This document shows positions 27,886 through 37,913 of a stretch of DNA of 64,000 bases, in pieces. How positions within the stretch are numbered: the first letter of the stretch is position 1; each line of letters begins with the position of its first letter. The stretch comes from Sulfurimonas sp. (lineage in GTDB: Bacteria > Campylobacterota > Campylobacteria > Campylobacterales > Sulfurimonadaceae): contig NZ_JAPHUF010000012.1 in assembly GCF_026196735.1 (NCBI RefSeq), positions 491,179 to 555,178 of the forward strand. Reading direction: 5' to 3'. The notes under the pieces are model-generated. The model was not told the origin of the DNA, did not search any database, and saw only the letters and a program-made list of their open reading frames with translations. Both the position numbers and the translations under genes were made by a program.

Positions 27886-29440
27886 TTATCGCACAGTCAT
27901 TTTTGCTATTGCCATAGTTTTTGGTGTATTCTTCTCTGTTCCATCTCTTTTTCAGACACAAGAGGGGAAGAAAGTCACCTTAGGACTTGATCTTCAGGGT
28001 GGTTTACATATGCTTCTAGGTGTAAAAACACAAGAAGCGGTAAAATCTCGTATAAAATCTATCGCTGCGAGTATCAAACACTTTAGTGAGCGTAAAGATA
28101 TTTTGGTTGATTCTCTTAGTTTTGATGAGAGTGTTATATCGTTTACTCTTTTAGACTCTGATGACTTAAAAACAGTTCAAGAGTATTTAGCAGAGATTGA
28201 GGGCGCAATTGTAGCTGTTAATGCTGAAAACATCTCTATTACTCTTAGTGATGAAGAGATAATCAGAACAGAAAAACAAGCAATCTCTCAAGCAATTGAA
28301 ACTATCAGAAACAGACTTGATCAGTTTGGTTTGGCTGAACCTGTAGTAGCCCGTCAAGGTGAAGAGAAAATTCTTGTTCAGCTAGCAGGTATAAAAACTC
28401 AAGAAGAAGAGCAGCGCGCAAGAGAACTTATCTCTCGTTCTGCAAAGTTAGAGCTTATGGCTGTTGATGAAGATAGAGCAGCGCGTGTTTACACAATGAG
28501 TGATTCTGATGCAGCAGCTTACGGTGATGTTATTTTAGAAGATGTTGCAAATTCTAAAATCAAGCATTTGGTTCGTGAGATCCCTATCTTAGACGGTGGG
28601 ATGCTCACAGATGCACATGTAGGTTTTGATCAAAATAATCGTCCGCTAATCAATTTTTCACTAAATGCTGAGGGTGCTGAGATATTTGGAGACTTTACAG
28701 GTAAAAATGTTGGAAACCATTTAGCTGTAGTTCTTGATGGAAAAGTTTACTCTGCTCCTGTTATTAATGAGCGTATCGGTGGTGGAAGTGGTCAGATTTC
28801 TGGTGATTATACTGTTATGGAAGCAAAAGATTTAGCTATTGCTCTTCGTTCAGGCTCACTTTTGGCACCTGTTTATTTGATGGAGAAACGCTCTGTTGGA
28901 CCAAGTCTTGGTGCTGATAGTATTAAAGCAAGTATGGTAGCCCTTATCGGCGGCTTTATCTTGGTAATTGTTTTTATGGTTGTTTACTATAGAGTTGCCG
29001 GAATTATTGCAAATATTGCTTTGGTGGCAAACTTATTTATAATCTTGGCCGTTATGTCTCTTTTTGGAGCAACGCTAACGCTTCCAGGTATGGCAGGTAT
29101 AGTTCTAACCGTAGGTATGGCAGTCGATGCCAATGTTATTATCTCTGAGCGTATTCGTGAACTTATATATCAGGGTGTATCTATTCATAAAGCTATAGAA
29201 GATGGATATGCAAATGCTATGCGTGCAATTTTAGATGCAAATATCACGACTTTAATTGCGGCTGTTGTTCTATATGCTTATGGAACAGGTGCTATTAAAG
29301 GTTTCGCTATTACTATCAGTATCGGTATTTTAGCTTCCATGCTAACGGCAATTCTTGGAACACACGGTATTTATACTATGCTAGAAAAGAGAATTCAAAA
29401 AAGTAAAAACAACCGTTTATGGTTTGGGATTAAAGGTTAA
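27869..29440 (+). CDS. secD: Protein translocase subunit SecD
   Basis: 523 residues. SecD uses proton flow to help pull proteins across after SecA-driven export. The N-terminal helix is followed by GLDLQGGLHMLLGV, the periplasmic domain with IRNRLDQFGLAEPVVARQGE, and six-helix RND core motifs GADSIKASMVALIGGF and GIVLTVGMAVDANVIISERI. A second ATG at 27875 (MKLNYRT) is an alternative start that would reduce the overlap with yajC. secF follows after 2 nt. Confidence 0.97.
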   Translation: MRMKLNYRTVIFAIAIVFGVFFSVPSLFQTQEGKKVTLGLDLQGGLHMLLGVKTQEAVKSRIKSIAASIKHFSERKDILVDSLSFDESVISFTLLDSDDLKTVQEYLAEIEGAIVAVNAENISITLSDEEIIRTEKQAISQAIETIRNRLDQFGLAEPVVARQGEEKILVQLAGIKTQEEEQRARELISRSAKLELMAVDEDRAARVYTMSDSDAAAYGDVILEDVANSKIKHLVREIPILDGGMLTDAHVGFDQNNRPLINFSLNAEGAEIFGDFTGKNVGNHLAVVLDGKVYSAPVINERIGGGSGQISGDYTVMEAKDLAIALRSGSLLAPVYLMEKRSVGPSLGADSIKASMVALIGGFILVIVFMVVYYRVAGIIANIALVANLFIILAVMSLFGATLTLPGMAGIVLTVGMAVDANVIISERIRELIYQGVSIHKAIEDGYANAMRAILDANITTLIAAVVLYAYGTGAIKGFAITISIGILASMLTAILGTHGIYTMLEKRIQKSKNNRLWFGIKG

Positions 29441-29442
29441 TT

Positions 29443-30414
29443 ATGGAATTTTTTAAATATACAAAAACCTTTAAGTTTATGGGCAAATCAAAATTTGCAA
29501 TGCTTGTATCTCTAGTTCTGGTCTTAGGTTCACTTGCTCTTTTGGCAACAAAAGGTCTTAACTATGGCGTTGATTTTGCCGGTGGTACTGTAGTTCAAGT
29601 AAAATATAACACAGCAGCACCAATTGATGATATGAGAGAAAAACTAAAGCATGATGAAATCTTTGACGGTTCATCTATTTCTGAATTTGGCTCCCCTGAG
29701 GAAGTTGTGATTCGTATGAAAACTTCAACTGGAAATGTTACTGTTGATATAGGTGATATTACCCGCGAAGCTCTAAAGGGTACAGGCGAGTTTGAAATTC
29801 GCCGTGTTGATATAGTTGGTCCAAAAGTGGGTAGTGAGCTAAAAGAGAAGGGGATAATGTCTCTTATTTTAGCAGTTATAGGTATTTTGATTTATGTTGC
29901 ATTTAGATTTGAGTGGAGATTTGCTGTTGCTTCTATTGTAGCGCTTGTTCATGATGTATCTATCGCACTTGGAGCTATTACTTTAGTTGGATTAGATGTA
30001 AATCTAGATGTTTTAGCAGCTCTTTTAACAATTTTGGGGTATTCACTAAATGATACTATTATTGTCTTTGACCGTATCCGTGAGGGTGTTACAAATGGCA
30101 AAAATAGTGAATTATCAGATATCATTGATGAATCAGTTACAAGAACTTTAGCTAGAACAACTCTAACTTCACTTACAACTTTTTTCGTTGTGTTTACGCT
30201 GTTTATGTTCGGTGGTGAGATTATTCATGCATTTGCATTTACACTTTTAGTAGGTGTTGTTGTCGGTACATACTCATCTATTTTTGTTGCTTCACCAATT
30301 CTTCTTGCATTTGGTTTTGATGTGAAAAATTATCATATTAAACTTGCTCAAAAAGCAAAAAGAGAAGCAGAAAAGCAGAGAATGCGCGATCAGTTTGAAT
30401 CTGGAGTAATGTAG
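29443..30414 (+). CDS. secF: Protein translocase subunit SecF
   Basis: 323 residues. The N-terminal helix is followed by GLNYGVDFAGGTVVQV, and the RND core has VALVHDVSIALGA, LTILGYSLNDTIIVFDRIRE and LTSLTTFFVVFTLF. It pairs with SecD. The basic C-terminal tail is cytosolic. It ends the yajC-secD-secF unit. Confidence 0.97.
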   Translation: MEFFKYTKTFKFMGKSKFAMLVSLVLVLGSLALLATKGLNYGVDFAGGTVVQVKYNTAAPIDDMREKLKHDEIFDGSSISEFGSPEEVVIRMKTSTGNVTVDIGDITREALKGTGEFEIRRVDIVGPKVGSELKEKGIMSLILAVIGILIYVAFRFEWRFAVASIVALVHDVSIALGAITLVGLDVNLDVLAALLTILGYSLNDTIIVFDRIREGVTNGKNSELSDIIDESVTRTLARTTLTSLTTFFVVFTLFMFGGEIIHAFAFTLLVGVVVGTYSSIFVASPILLAFGFDVKNYHIKLAQKAKREAEKQRMRDQFESGVM

Positions 30415-30432
30415 CAACTCTTTAAAATTTTT

Positions 30433-30457
30433 ATTACCTATGTTTATCATGGGTAAT
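30433..30457 (+). terminator. Hairpin after secF, possible terminator
   Basis: ATTACCTATG and CATGGGTAAT form a 10-bp stem (one G-U) with a TTTAT loop, 18 nt after the secF stop. No clean T-tract follows, so termination efficiency is doubtful. Confidence 0.4.
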
Positions 30458-30514
30458 ATCTTCTCACATCAATAGTTATGTTGATTTTATTTCTTTTTAT
30501 TGTCTTAATACTAC

Positions 30515-30520
30515 TATAAT
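30515..30520 (+). promoter_or_regulatory. Predicted -10 element for the 61-aa membrane protein
   Basis: TACTACTATAATATAT has a perfect TATAAT 22 nt before the ATG, with AAGGAG as ribosome site between them. Confidence 0.5.
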
Positions 30521-30542
30521 ATATAAAACCAAGGAGAATGTT

Positions 30543-30728
30543 ATGAACAACTTTACGATTGTGATATTTGTTTTATTTGTAGCTGTTTGGATATATTCGA
30601 TAATCTCAATATATACTAGTGAGTTTGAAGAGGAAAAAGCAAAAATATTTTGGAGAATCGGTATAATTTTCGTTCCTTTTTTAGCGTTGTTCTATCTTTT
30701 TATGAAAAAAAACCTACTCAAACAATAG
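30543..30728 (+). CDS. Small two-helix membrane protein, unknown
   Basis: 61 residues. Helix one spans about 4-24, helix two about 38-56, with an acidic/basic link (EFEEEKAKIFWR). The arrangement resembles the short N-terminal domain of some phospholipase-D-like or superinfection-type small proteins, but this is weak. It has its own predicted promoter, an AAGGAG site and a perfect hairpin after the stop, so it looks like a one-gene transcript. Function unknown. Confidence 0.65.
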   Translation: MNNFTIVIFVLFVAVWIYSIISIYTSEFEEEKAKIFWRIGIIFVPFLALFYLFMKKNLLKQ

Positions 30729-30750
30729 CATAGCACTATATGCATATTTA

Positions 30751-30776
30751 GAAAACCAATGCCCAAATTGGTTTTC
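30751..30776 (+). terminator. Perfect 10-bp hairpin after the 61-aa gene
   Basis: GAAAACCAAT and ATTGGTTTTC pair perfectly around a GCCCAA loop. The T-run lies in the 3' arm and does not follow it. It is placed between two genes that each have a promoter, so a terminator role is likely. Confidence 0.6.
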
Positions 30777-30790
30777 AGTCGCTACTTAAG

Positions 30791-30807
30791 ATACTTTTTG
30801 TATAATC
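30791..30807 (+). promoter_or_regulatory. Predicted promoter of the DUF6394 gene
   Basis: ATACTTTTTGTATAATC, with TATAAT at 30801-30806, lies 31 nt before the ATG. It is identical over 17 bases to the yajC promoter region. Confidence 0.65.
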
Positions 30808-30837
30808 ACTTTAGATAATTTAAATTAAGGGTGTTGT

Positions 30838-31176
30838 ATGGATTGGGGTAAGGTAATATATGTATTTTTTGCGTTGATGAGTTTAACATCAATTGCAGGG
30901 TTTTTATATGAACACAGTGCTATTGCACTATTTGTTGCAGGTAGTTTGAACTTAGTTTCTACATTTTTGAAAATAGGTGTTAGAAATCTTCTCTCCGCAG
31001 AATTATTAGCATCGTCTTTGGTAGCTGATTTACACCTTATTCCGGCATTTATATATTTAGAAGTTGTTGGAAACCTTGAGACAGCTATTGCTTTGGCTAT
31101 CGGTGCACTTATCGCAAATCTTTTTTCTGTAGGACTTATTTATATAGAGAGTTCAAAAAATCGTGACGAATATTAG
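30838..31176 (+). CDS. DUF6394-family membrane protein
   Basis: 112 residues with three or four hydrophobic helices (about 5-22, 27-42, 60-77 and 80-102). MDWGKVIYVFFALMSLTSIA and the VRNLLSAELLASSLVADLHL stretch look like the conserved epsilonproteobacterial family of unknown function. It sits between secF and leuS at the place where H. pylori has an uncharacterised gene, and has its own predicted promoter. No enzymatic motif is visible. Confidence 0.75.
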   Translation: MDWGKVIYVFFALMSLTSIAGFLYEHSAIALFVAGSLNLVSTFLKIGVRNLLSAELLASSLVADLHLIPAFIYLEVVGNLETAIALAIGALIANLFSVGLIYIESSKNRDEY

Positions 31177-31286
31177 ACTGCAGTAGTTCGATAAATGGAG
31201 CAAATTCATTTCTATTTGCTTGCGCTGCTAAGGCGATTAGAGATAAACTCCCTTGGAGTCAGAAATTTTTATAGGATATTTATTAA

Positions 31287-33755
31287 GTGGAATATAACGC
31301 ACAAAATTTAGAAAAAAAATGGCAAGAGTATTGGGCAAAAAACAGAAGTTTTGAACCTAGTGAAGATTTTACAAAAGAAAAAAAATATATCTTAAGTATG
31401 TTTCCGTTTCCAAGCGGGCGACTTCATATGGGACATGTTAGAAATTATACTCTAAGCGATACATTTGCAAGGTACTATCGTCAGCAAGGTTTTAATGTTC
31501 TTCACCCCATAGGCTTTGACAGTTTTGGTATGCCCGCAGAAAATGCAGCTATAAAAAATGGTTCACATCCAAAGGGTTGGACTTACGATAACATCGAGTA
31601 TATGAAGGGCGAGTTTAAAACTCTTGGTTTCTCATTTTCCAAAGAGCGTGAACTAGCAACAAGTGATGAACTTTATACTAAATTTGAGCAGGGCTTTATT
31701 ATTGACATGTTTGAAAAAGGTCTTCTTTACCGAAAAAAAGGCCTTTTAAACTGGTGTCCACATGATCAGACTGTTTTAGCTAACGAGCAGGTTGTAGATG
31801 GATGCTGCTGGAGATGTGATACTCCTATCGTTAAAAAAGATATGAATCAGTACTACTTCAAAATCACAGAGTACGCAGATGAGCTTTTGGCTGATTTATC
31901 TAAGCTTGAAAATGGCTGGCCAAAGCAGGTGCTTACTATGCAGGAGAACTGGATAGGAAAATCAAACGGCTTGGAGTTTGACCTTTTCTTTGATGACATG
32001 TCGCTATCTAAATTAAATAACACTTTTAAAAGTTTTGATGTATTTACAACTCGTCCTGACACTATTTACGGTGTGAGCTATACGGCACTTGCTCCTGAAC
32101 ATTCTATCGTTACATATATGATAGAAAACTCCCTTATATCTGAAGAAGCAATTGCTAAAATCAAAGAGATGAAAAACACTTCATCAATTGACAGACAAAA
32201 AGAAAAATCAGGCATAGATTTAGGTCTACATGTAGTTCACCCCTTGACTGGTAAAAAAGTGCCGGCTTGGTGTGCGAACTTTGTTCTTATGGATTACGGA
32301 AGTGGTGCTGTTATGGCGGTTCCGGCTCATGATGAGAGAGATTTTGATTTTGCTAAAAAGTATGACCTGCCTATTAATGCAGTTATTAAGCCTTTTGATG
32401 GCGAACTGGAATCTGATAAAGCTTATACTGAAGTTGGAGAACTGTTTAATTCAGGTGAGTTTGACGGCATGAACTCTAAAAAATCTCAGTACAACATTAT
32501 CAAGTATTTTGAAGAAAACAGTATTGGTAAAAAGACTACAAATTACAAGCTAAAAGATTGGGGAGTAAGCCGCCAGAGATATTGGGGTGCTCCTATTCCT
32601 TTTGTTCATTGTGATGATTGTGGAATCGTTATGGAGAAAAAAGAGAATCTTCCAATTGCTCTTCCTCAAGATGTAGAGATTACAGGAGAGGGTAACCCGC
32701 TTGAAAACCATCCAACATGGAAATATTGTTCTTGTCTTAAATGCGGCAAGGATGCTATTCGTGAGACTGATACAATGGATACATTTGTAGAGTCTTCTTG
32801 GTACTTTTTACGATTTTGTGCATCACCTGCCAATTGGGAAAAAGAGGCTTTCTCAAAAGAGCAGATAAAGTACTGGATGCACCAAAAAGGGCATGAAGGT
32901 GTTGACCATTATATCGGTGGTATAGAACACGCTATTTTACACCTTTTGTATGCTAGATTTTTTACAAAAGTTTTTCGTGATTTAGGCTACTTGGACTTTG
33001 ATGAGCCTTTTGACAGACTTCTTACTCAGGGAATGGTGCTAAAAGATGGGGCAAAAATGTCAAAGAGCAAAGGAAATACTGTTGACCCTGATGCATTGAT
33101 AGAAAAATACGGTGCAGATACTGCCAGACTGTTTATACTTTTTGCTGCCCCACCGACTCAAGAGTTGGAGTGGAATGACAGTGCTGTTGAGGGTGCTTAC
33201 AAGTTCATAAAAAGATTTTTTGATAGAAGTTCTAACATACTCAAAACAGACACAATTCCTCAAATTGAACACGCGTCATTAAGTAAAGATGAAAAATTTG
33301 CCAGAAAAAAAGTCTATGAAGCTCTAAAAAGAGCCAATGATGTATATAATGAAAAATTCACATTTAATACACTAATAGCTGGTACAATGGAAGCTATGAA
33401 TGCACTCAACACTCAAACAAACTCTGAGGTTTGGACTGAGGGATATTGGATTTTGACTTCGATTATGGAGCCTGTAATTCCACATGTGTGCTGGCAAATC
33501 AGTAATGAAAACTTCTCTTTAAATAACTTATCAAAGCAAAAAATCATAGAAGAAGTGTTTGTTGAAGACAGTGTAACACTCGGTGTTTCAATAAATGGCA
33601 AAAGAAGATGCGAGATTGAAGTTTCAATAGATGCATCAAAAGAGAGTATAATTGATATGGCTAAAGAAAAAGCCGCAAAATGGCTAGAAGGACAAACTAT
33701 AGTTAAAGAGATTGTAGTCCCAAATAAGTTAGTTAACCTAGTAGTTAAAGGGTAG
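31287..33755 (+). CDS. leuS: Leucyl-tRNA synthetase
   Basis: 822 residues, class I synthetase. The HIGH motif appears as HMGH in [19 protein letters not shown] and the KMSKS loop in [15 protein letters not shown]. The editing domain (about 225-415) has [13 protein letters not shown] and the [12 protein letters not shown] region, and two Cys pairs (CDDC, CLKC) form the zinc module. It charges tRNA-Leu in the cytosol. GTG start. A short leader with small inverted repeats (31199-31220 and 31247-31259) precedes it; whether these regulate is unknown. lptE follows after 2 nt. Confidence 0.97.
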   Translation: MEYNAQNLEKKWQEYWAKNRSFEPSEDFTKEKKYILSMFPFPSGRLHMGHVRNYTLSDTFARYYRQQGFNVLHPIGFDSFGMPAENAAIKNGSHPKGWTYDNIEYMKGEFKTLGFSFSKERELATSDELYTKFEQGFIIDMFEKGLLYRKKGLLNWCPHDQTVLANEQVVDGCCWRCDTPIVKKDMNQYYFKITEYADELLADLSKLENGWPKQVLTMQENWIGKSNGLEFDLFFDDMSLSKLNNTFKSFDVFTTRPDTIYGVSYTALAPEHSIVTYMIENSLISEEAIAKIKEMKNTSSIDRQKEKSGIDLGLHVVHPLTGKKVPAWCANFVLMDYGSGAVMAVPAHDERDFDFAKKYDLPINAVIKPFDGELESDKAYTEVGELFNSGEFDGMNSKKSQYNIIKYFEENSIGKKTTNYKLKDWGVSRQRYWGAPIPFVHCDDCGIVMEKKENLPIALPQDVEITGEGNPLENHPTWKYCSCLKCGKDAIRETDTMDTFVESSWYFLRFCASPANWEKEAFSKEQIKYWMHQKGHEGVDHYIGGIEHAILHLLYARFFTKVFRDLGYLDFDEPFDRLLTQGMVLKDGAKMSKSKGNTVDPDALIEKYGADTARLFILFAAPPTQELEWNDSAVEGAYKFIKRFFDRSSNILKTDTIPQIEHASLSKDEKFARKKVYEALKRANDVYNEKFTFNTLIAGTMEAMNALNTQTNSEVWTEGYWILTSIMEPVIPHVCWQISNENFSLNNLSKQKIIEEVFVEDSVTLGVSINGKRRCEIEVSIDASKESIIDMAKEKAAKWLEGQTIVKEIVVPNKLVNLVVKG

Positions 33756-33757
33756 TT

Positions 33758-34276
33758 TTGAAAAGATTATTTTATAAATTTATATTACTATTTTTGGTAG
33801 TTGTTACAATAACGGCATGTGGATATAAGCCAAGTGCAAAATTTGCCCGTGCAAGTATGGGTGAAAAAATAAGTACGAGTGTAGTTATTTCTGCAGTTGA
33901 TCCGGAAAATACAGTTATTATTAAAGATGCTGTGGATAGAGCAATTATAGAGGTTTTTCAGGCATCTTTGGTAGCTAAGTCGGAATCAGACACTCATCTT
34001 ATTTTAAAAATGGGTAATCCGTCATATTCACCAATTGTTTATGATGAAAATGGATTTGTTATAGGCTACAGGATGAGCGTTTCTTTAAATATTACCAGTG
34101 TTCATAACGGGGAGTCAAAAAACTACTCAGCAAGAGGAAATCATGACTTCTCAGTAGCTCCAAATGCTATAGTTACTGATCAAGAGAGATTTGAAGCAAT
34201 CGGGTTTAGTACACAAAGAGCAATCAAATCATTTATTGCACAAGTTTCAGCTGAGGGTGCTAGAACTAATAAATAA
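33758..34276 (+). CDS. lptE: LPS-assembly lipoprotein LptE-like
   Basis: 172 residues, TTG start. The signal sequence ends in a lipobox (TITAC, Cys at about 21) followed by GYKP, the typical LptE start. The mature part alternates strands and helices as in LptE, which plugs the LptD barrel and helps place LPS in the outer membrane. Position next to leuS is the usual bacterial location of lptE. Sequence conservation in this family is low, so the name rests mainly on the lipobox, size and neighbours. Confidence 0.8.
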   Translation: MKRLFYKFILLFLVVVTITACGYKPSAKFARASMGEKISTSVVISAVDPENTVIIKDAVDRAIIEVFQASLVAKSESDTHLILKMGNPSYSPIVYDENGFVIGYRMSVSLNITSVHNGESKNYSARGNHDFSVAPNAIVTDQERFEAIGFSTQRAIKSFIAQVSAEGARTNK

Positions 34277-34286
34277 GGGAGAAATA

Positions 34287-35831
34287 ATGACTATTCAAAC
34301 TATTATTAAAAAAGCTGTAAAACGATTAGAGTTAGAAGGTAAACTTTTAACTCCGGATTTTTATGCTGAAGCATTTTGTATTGAGTCTGCTAAAGCAGGT
34401 TTTACTACAGAAGATTGCTCACATGTCAAAAACCTCACAAATACACTCAACAAAGAGTTTCAAAAAGAGCTAACACAGTATCATATCAAAACAGTAACTC
34501 AATTGACACGCTTTTTAATCTCAAAACTAAATAGAACAAATTCATCTCACTCCGCAGAACTTTTAGAATCACAAACTGTTTTTACAAAAAGAGTACTTCA
34601 GGTTGTAGAAGTCCTTCACAATAAAGAAGCTACACAGCTGGCAATTAAAAGTCTTGATTTGCTAAACAGAGATGCCTCGGCAGCTGAAATAAATCAATAT
34701 AGACAATTATGGGTAAACTTTATAACTACATACGATGATACATTTTTAGAAAAACTAAAAGCTTTAGGAGATATAGACAAAACAAATCTTAAAAAAAGTA
34801 TTGAAAATTTAAAAATACCTAATTCAGATTATGATCTTGTTGAATCAATGGAACTCTCTTCTATAGCCTCTTTACTTGTCTCATCATTAGTTCCTTCCAT
34901 CGCTTCGAGTGTAAATGAAAAAATAGCACAAGTAAGTCAGAAGATTAAAAATAATCCTTCATTACTCGAAAGTAGCAGCATAGAAGCTGAAATCAAATCA
35001 GCTATATTGCTTAGAATAGCCCTTGATAAAGAGAGTGTTAAAGAGATGATAGGGTCTCTTGATGGGGTACTTGATAAACTCTCTTTAAGACTTATCGATA
35101 TGATAGAGCGTTCAGACAGTTCAAATGCAGAGATACAAAAAATCAAATCTGAACTAGAAGAGTATAATGCAAAGCCCATAACCAACTTCAAAGTTGCACA
35201 CCAAAAACTCTATACAATAGCAGTAGCATTGGAAGAAAATACTCAGGCTTTAAGTAATGATTTAAAAACTCACAGTGATGAGGTTAGTATACTGAGTGCA
35301 AAAATAGAAAAATTAGAAAAAGAACTTGAGTCAGCAAAAGAGGATTCAAAAGAGGATTTCTTAACAAAGCTTTATAACAAACGGGCACTAGATGAATATA
35401 TGAACATCAAAGAAGCAGAGTTTGAAAGACATGGACATAATTTTAGTATTGTGTTTTTTGATCTTGACCACTTCAAAGCAGTTAATGATGATTATGGTCA
35501 TGATGCGGGTGATGCAGTTCTTTTTGCTTTTGCAAAAATATTAAAAAAAGAAGCAAGAACAGATGACATTGTAGGAAGATTTGGCGGAGAAGAGTTTATG
35601 GCACTTTTAGTTGAAACAGACGCTAAAGGTGGAGCAATTTTCGCTGAAAAAATCAGAGAAAAAGTTCAAAAAGCAAAGTTTATGTACAAAGGCAAACGAA
35701 TAGAGATTACAGTAAGTTGTGGAGTTAGTGAGAGACAAAAACACTCTTCACTGCAAAATACAATAAAAGATGCTGATAAATATCTGTATAAAGCAAAAAA
35801 AGATGGAAGAAATAGAGTAGTATATAAGTGA
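34287..35831 (+). CDS. Diguanylate cyclase (GGDEF) with a helical N-terminal region
   Basis: 514 residues from ATG 34287, which has GGGAG upstream; an open frame continues further upstream inside lptE but is unlikely to be used. The N-terminal 340 residues are helical with coiled-coil character near 320-345 (LEKELESAKEDSKED). The GGDEF domain (about 350-514) has FFDLDHFKAVNDDYGHDAGD and the active site GGEEF at 433-437, with an inhibitory I-site RTDD five residues upstream. It should make cyclic di-GMP and be product-inhibited. No membrane segment is seen, so the protein is cytosolic. folC overlaps its stop. Confidence 0.9.
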   Translation: MTIQTIIKKAVKRLELEGKLLTPDFYAEAFCIESAKAGFTTEDCSHVKNLTNTLNKEFQKELTQYHIKTVTQLTRFLISKLNRTNSSHSAELLESQTVFTKRVLQVVEVLHNKEATQLAIKSLDLLNRDASAAEINQYRQLWVNFITTYDDTFLEKLKALGDIDKTNLKKSIENLKIPNSDYDLVESMELSSIASLLVSSLVPSIASSVNEKIAQVSQKIKNNPSLLESSSIEAEIKSAILLRIALDKESVKEMIGSLDGVLDKLSLRLIDMIERSDSSNAEIQKIKSELEEYNAKPITNFKVAHQKLYTIAVALEENTQALSNDLKTHSDEVSILSAKIEKLEKELESAKEDSKEDFLTKLYNKRALDEYMNIKEAEFERHGHNFSIVFFDLDHFKAVNDDYGHDAGDAVLFAFAKILKKEARTDDIVGRFGGEEFMALLVETDAKGGAIFAEKIREKVQKAKFMYKGKRIEITVSCGVSERQKHSSLQNTIKDADKYLYKAKKDGRNRVVYK

Positions 35832-36976
35832 TATTAAAAGAGTATTTATCGAAAAAGCCTCTCTTTTATGAGAAGATTGATTACACTCGTATGCCACGCA
35901 TATATGACAAGATTAAATTATATCTTCCTGTTGTAAAAATTATTCATATAGTCGGCACAAACGGCAAAGGCACAACGGGTCGTTTTTTAGCTTCGGCTTT
36001 GCACTCCACAGGTTTTAGTACAGGACATTACACCTCTCCTCACATTTTAGAGTTTAATGAAAGAATCTGGCTCAATGGAGAAAATGCCGACTACGCTCTT
36101 TTAGAGAATTCACATGTAGAATTACAAAAAATTTTAGAAGTATCTGATTCTGATGCTCTCAGCTATTTTGAGTATACGACACTGCTTGCAATGATAGCTT
36201 TTAAAGAGTGTGACTATGTTGTTTTAGAAGCTGGACTTGGAGGAGAGTTTGATGCTACTGCCGTATTTCCTAAGTGCCTAAGTATTGTTACTCCCATCGC
36301 CTATGATCACGAAGCTTTTTTAGGCTCTAGTATAGAAGCAATTGCCACAACAAAACTAAATGCAATACAAAACAATGCAATATTGGGCATTCAAAAATAT
36401 GATGAGGTGTATGATATTGCTCGAAAAATGGGTAAAGAAAAATCCTTAAATATTTATATGGTAAATGAGCTGATAAACGATATTGACAAAGCAAAAGTTG
36501 ACATAATATCTAAAAACCTGTCACTCGCTCCATATTTGATACAAAACCTCTTTTTAAGCATAAGTGCTTTAAACTTTTTAAAGATTAAGTATGAAATTGC
36601 CGATTTTGACAATGCTCGTCTTTTTGGAAGACTTACAAAAATAGCAGATAATATCATAGTAGATGTTGGACATAATACTTTGGCAGCTTCAAGTATTGTT
36701 GATTCGCTAAGCGAAGATAAATATATAATTATTTATAATAGTTACAAAGATAAAAATTATAAAGAGATATTAGAAATATTGAAGCCTATAATTTTACATG
36801 TAGAGATTATAGAGATAGATGATGAAAGAGTTGAGTTAATCGAACAACTTCAAAGCACTTTAATCGATTTAGGGATAAAAAACAATATTTTTACAGAGAT
36901 AAAACCGGAATATAAGTATCTTGTTTTTGGCTCTTTTAGTGTTGTAGAGGCCTTTTTAAGAGAGTATAATGAATAA
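35828..36976 (+). CDS. folC: Folylpolyglutamate / dihydrofolate synthase
   Basis: 382 residues, GTG start overlapping the previous stop by 4 nt. The Mur-ligase-like ATP loop is IIHIVGTNGKGTTGRFLAS. Other landmarks are TGHYTSPHILEFNERIWLNG, VLEAGLGGEFDATAVFPK and SIVTPIAYDHEAFLG. It adds glutamate to folates. The protein is shorter than E. coli FolC (422), mainly in the C-terminal domain. It lies in the leuS-folC-csd-ccmA-mfd order seen in related genomes. Confidence 0.93.
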   Translation: MILKEYLSKKPLFYEKIDYTRMPRIYDKIKLYLPVVKIIHIVGTNGKGTTGRFLASALHSTGFSTGHYTSPHILEFNERIWLNGENADYALLENSHVELQKILEVSDSDALSYFEYTTLLAMIAFKECDYVVLEAGLGGEFDATAVFPKCLSIVTPIAYDHEAFLGSSIEAIATTKLNAIQNNAILGIQKYDEVYDIARKMGKEKSLNIYMVNELINDIDKAKVDIISKNLSLAPYLIQNLFLSISALNFLKIKYEIADFDNARLFGRLTKIADNIIVDVGHNTLAASSIVDSLSEDKYIIIYNSYKDKNYKEILEILKPIILHVEIIEIDDERVELIEQLQSTLIDLGIKNNIFTEIKPEYKYLVFGSFSVVEAFLREYNE

Positions 36977-37913
36977 TCACTTTACTGTTACAATTAATGA
37001 TGACAATGGTGTAAGACAGTTTAATATACATCAAATCGTAAAACAGGCAATACTTTATGCTGCTTTATTTCTTGGTTTCATTGCGCTGGTTGCTGTGGGT
37101 ACGATTTTGTATTTAAATAGTACTGTTGATGCAATAGAAATCAAACGAAAAAATATGCAAGATGCATATACTATACTAAAAGAAAAAAATACTGCACTAG
37201 ATGAAAGTATCAAAAGTACACAACTAGCACTAATTGATAAAAAAAGAGAACTTGTAGAGGTTTCTGACTCATTGTCTGAGATTGAAACGCTTATAGGTTT
37301 GGCTCCAGTAGCTGACATGTCACTTCAAGAGAGAGTGAGTGTGACAAAGTTGAATTCTCAGCATATGGCGACTCTAATGCAGTTTATTCCCAGTGGTTCG
37401 CCTATCGAATACAAGGGTGTTACAAGCAAGTTTGGCTACAGAATTCATCCGACATTAAACACTAGAGAACTTCATCGTGGCATAGATATGAGAGCAAAGA
37501 TGAATACGCCGGTATATGCTACCGCTGATGGAATAGTTGAATGGGCAGGAATGCATAAGAGAAGCGGATTTGGTAATTTAGTTATACTACAGCATAATTA
37601 TGGTTTCAGAGGATACTTCGGGCATTTAAATAAAATTGTGATAAAATCAGGTGAATTTGTAAAAAAAGGTGATTTAATCGCCTATACCGGTAATTCAGGA
37701 ATGAGCAGTGGACCACATCTCCATTATGAAATCAGATTCATTCAAAGGGCTGTAAACCCTTATGAATTTGTAAAGTGGAGTGTTAAAAACTATAAAGATA
37801 TATTTGAAAAGGAAAAGAAAATACCATGGCAATCTTTAATAACAGCGACAGCACACATCAAAGTACCAAACCCGACACAAACACTACCATCATCACAGCT
37901 GGCTCTACAATAA
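36969..37913 (+). CDS. M23 (LytM) peptidoglycan endopeptidase, Csd1/Csd2-like
   Basis: 314 residues. One N-terminal membrane helix (about 25-50), a coiled-coil region (55-105), then the LytM domain (about 150-270). Zinc ligands are in FGYRIHPTLNTRELHRGIDM (His and Asp) and GPHLHYEIRF (HLH), so it should be active. In H. pylori the equivalent Csd proteins trim peptidoglycan cross-links to set helical shape together with bactofilin CcmA. Only one such peptidase is here, where H. pylori has two. Its last 88 nt overlap the bactofilin gene in another frame. Confidence 0.9.
   Translation: MNNHFTVTINDDNGVRQFNIHQIVKQAILYAALFLGFIALVAVGTILYLNSTVDAIEIKRKNMQDAYTILKEKNTALDESIKSTQLALIDKKRELVEVSDSLSEIETLIGLAPVADMSLQERVSVTKLNSQHMATLMQFIPSGSPIEYKGVTSKFGYRIHPTLNTRELHRGIDMRAKMNTPVYATADGIVEWAGMHKRSGFGNLVILQHNYGFRGYFGHLNKIVIKSGEFVKKGDLIAYTGNSGMSSGPHLHYEIRFIQRAVNPYEFVKWSVKNYKDIFEKEKKIPWQSLITATAHIKVPNPTQTLPSSQLALQ

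Noticed and set aside
34191..34286. 32-codon extension of the diguanylate cyclase into lptE
   Set aside because: No ribosome-binding site there; ATG 34287 has GGGAG upstream and leaves the natural gap after lptE.
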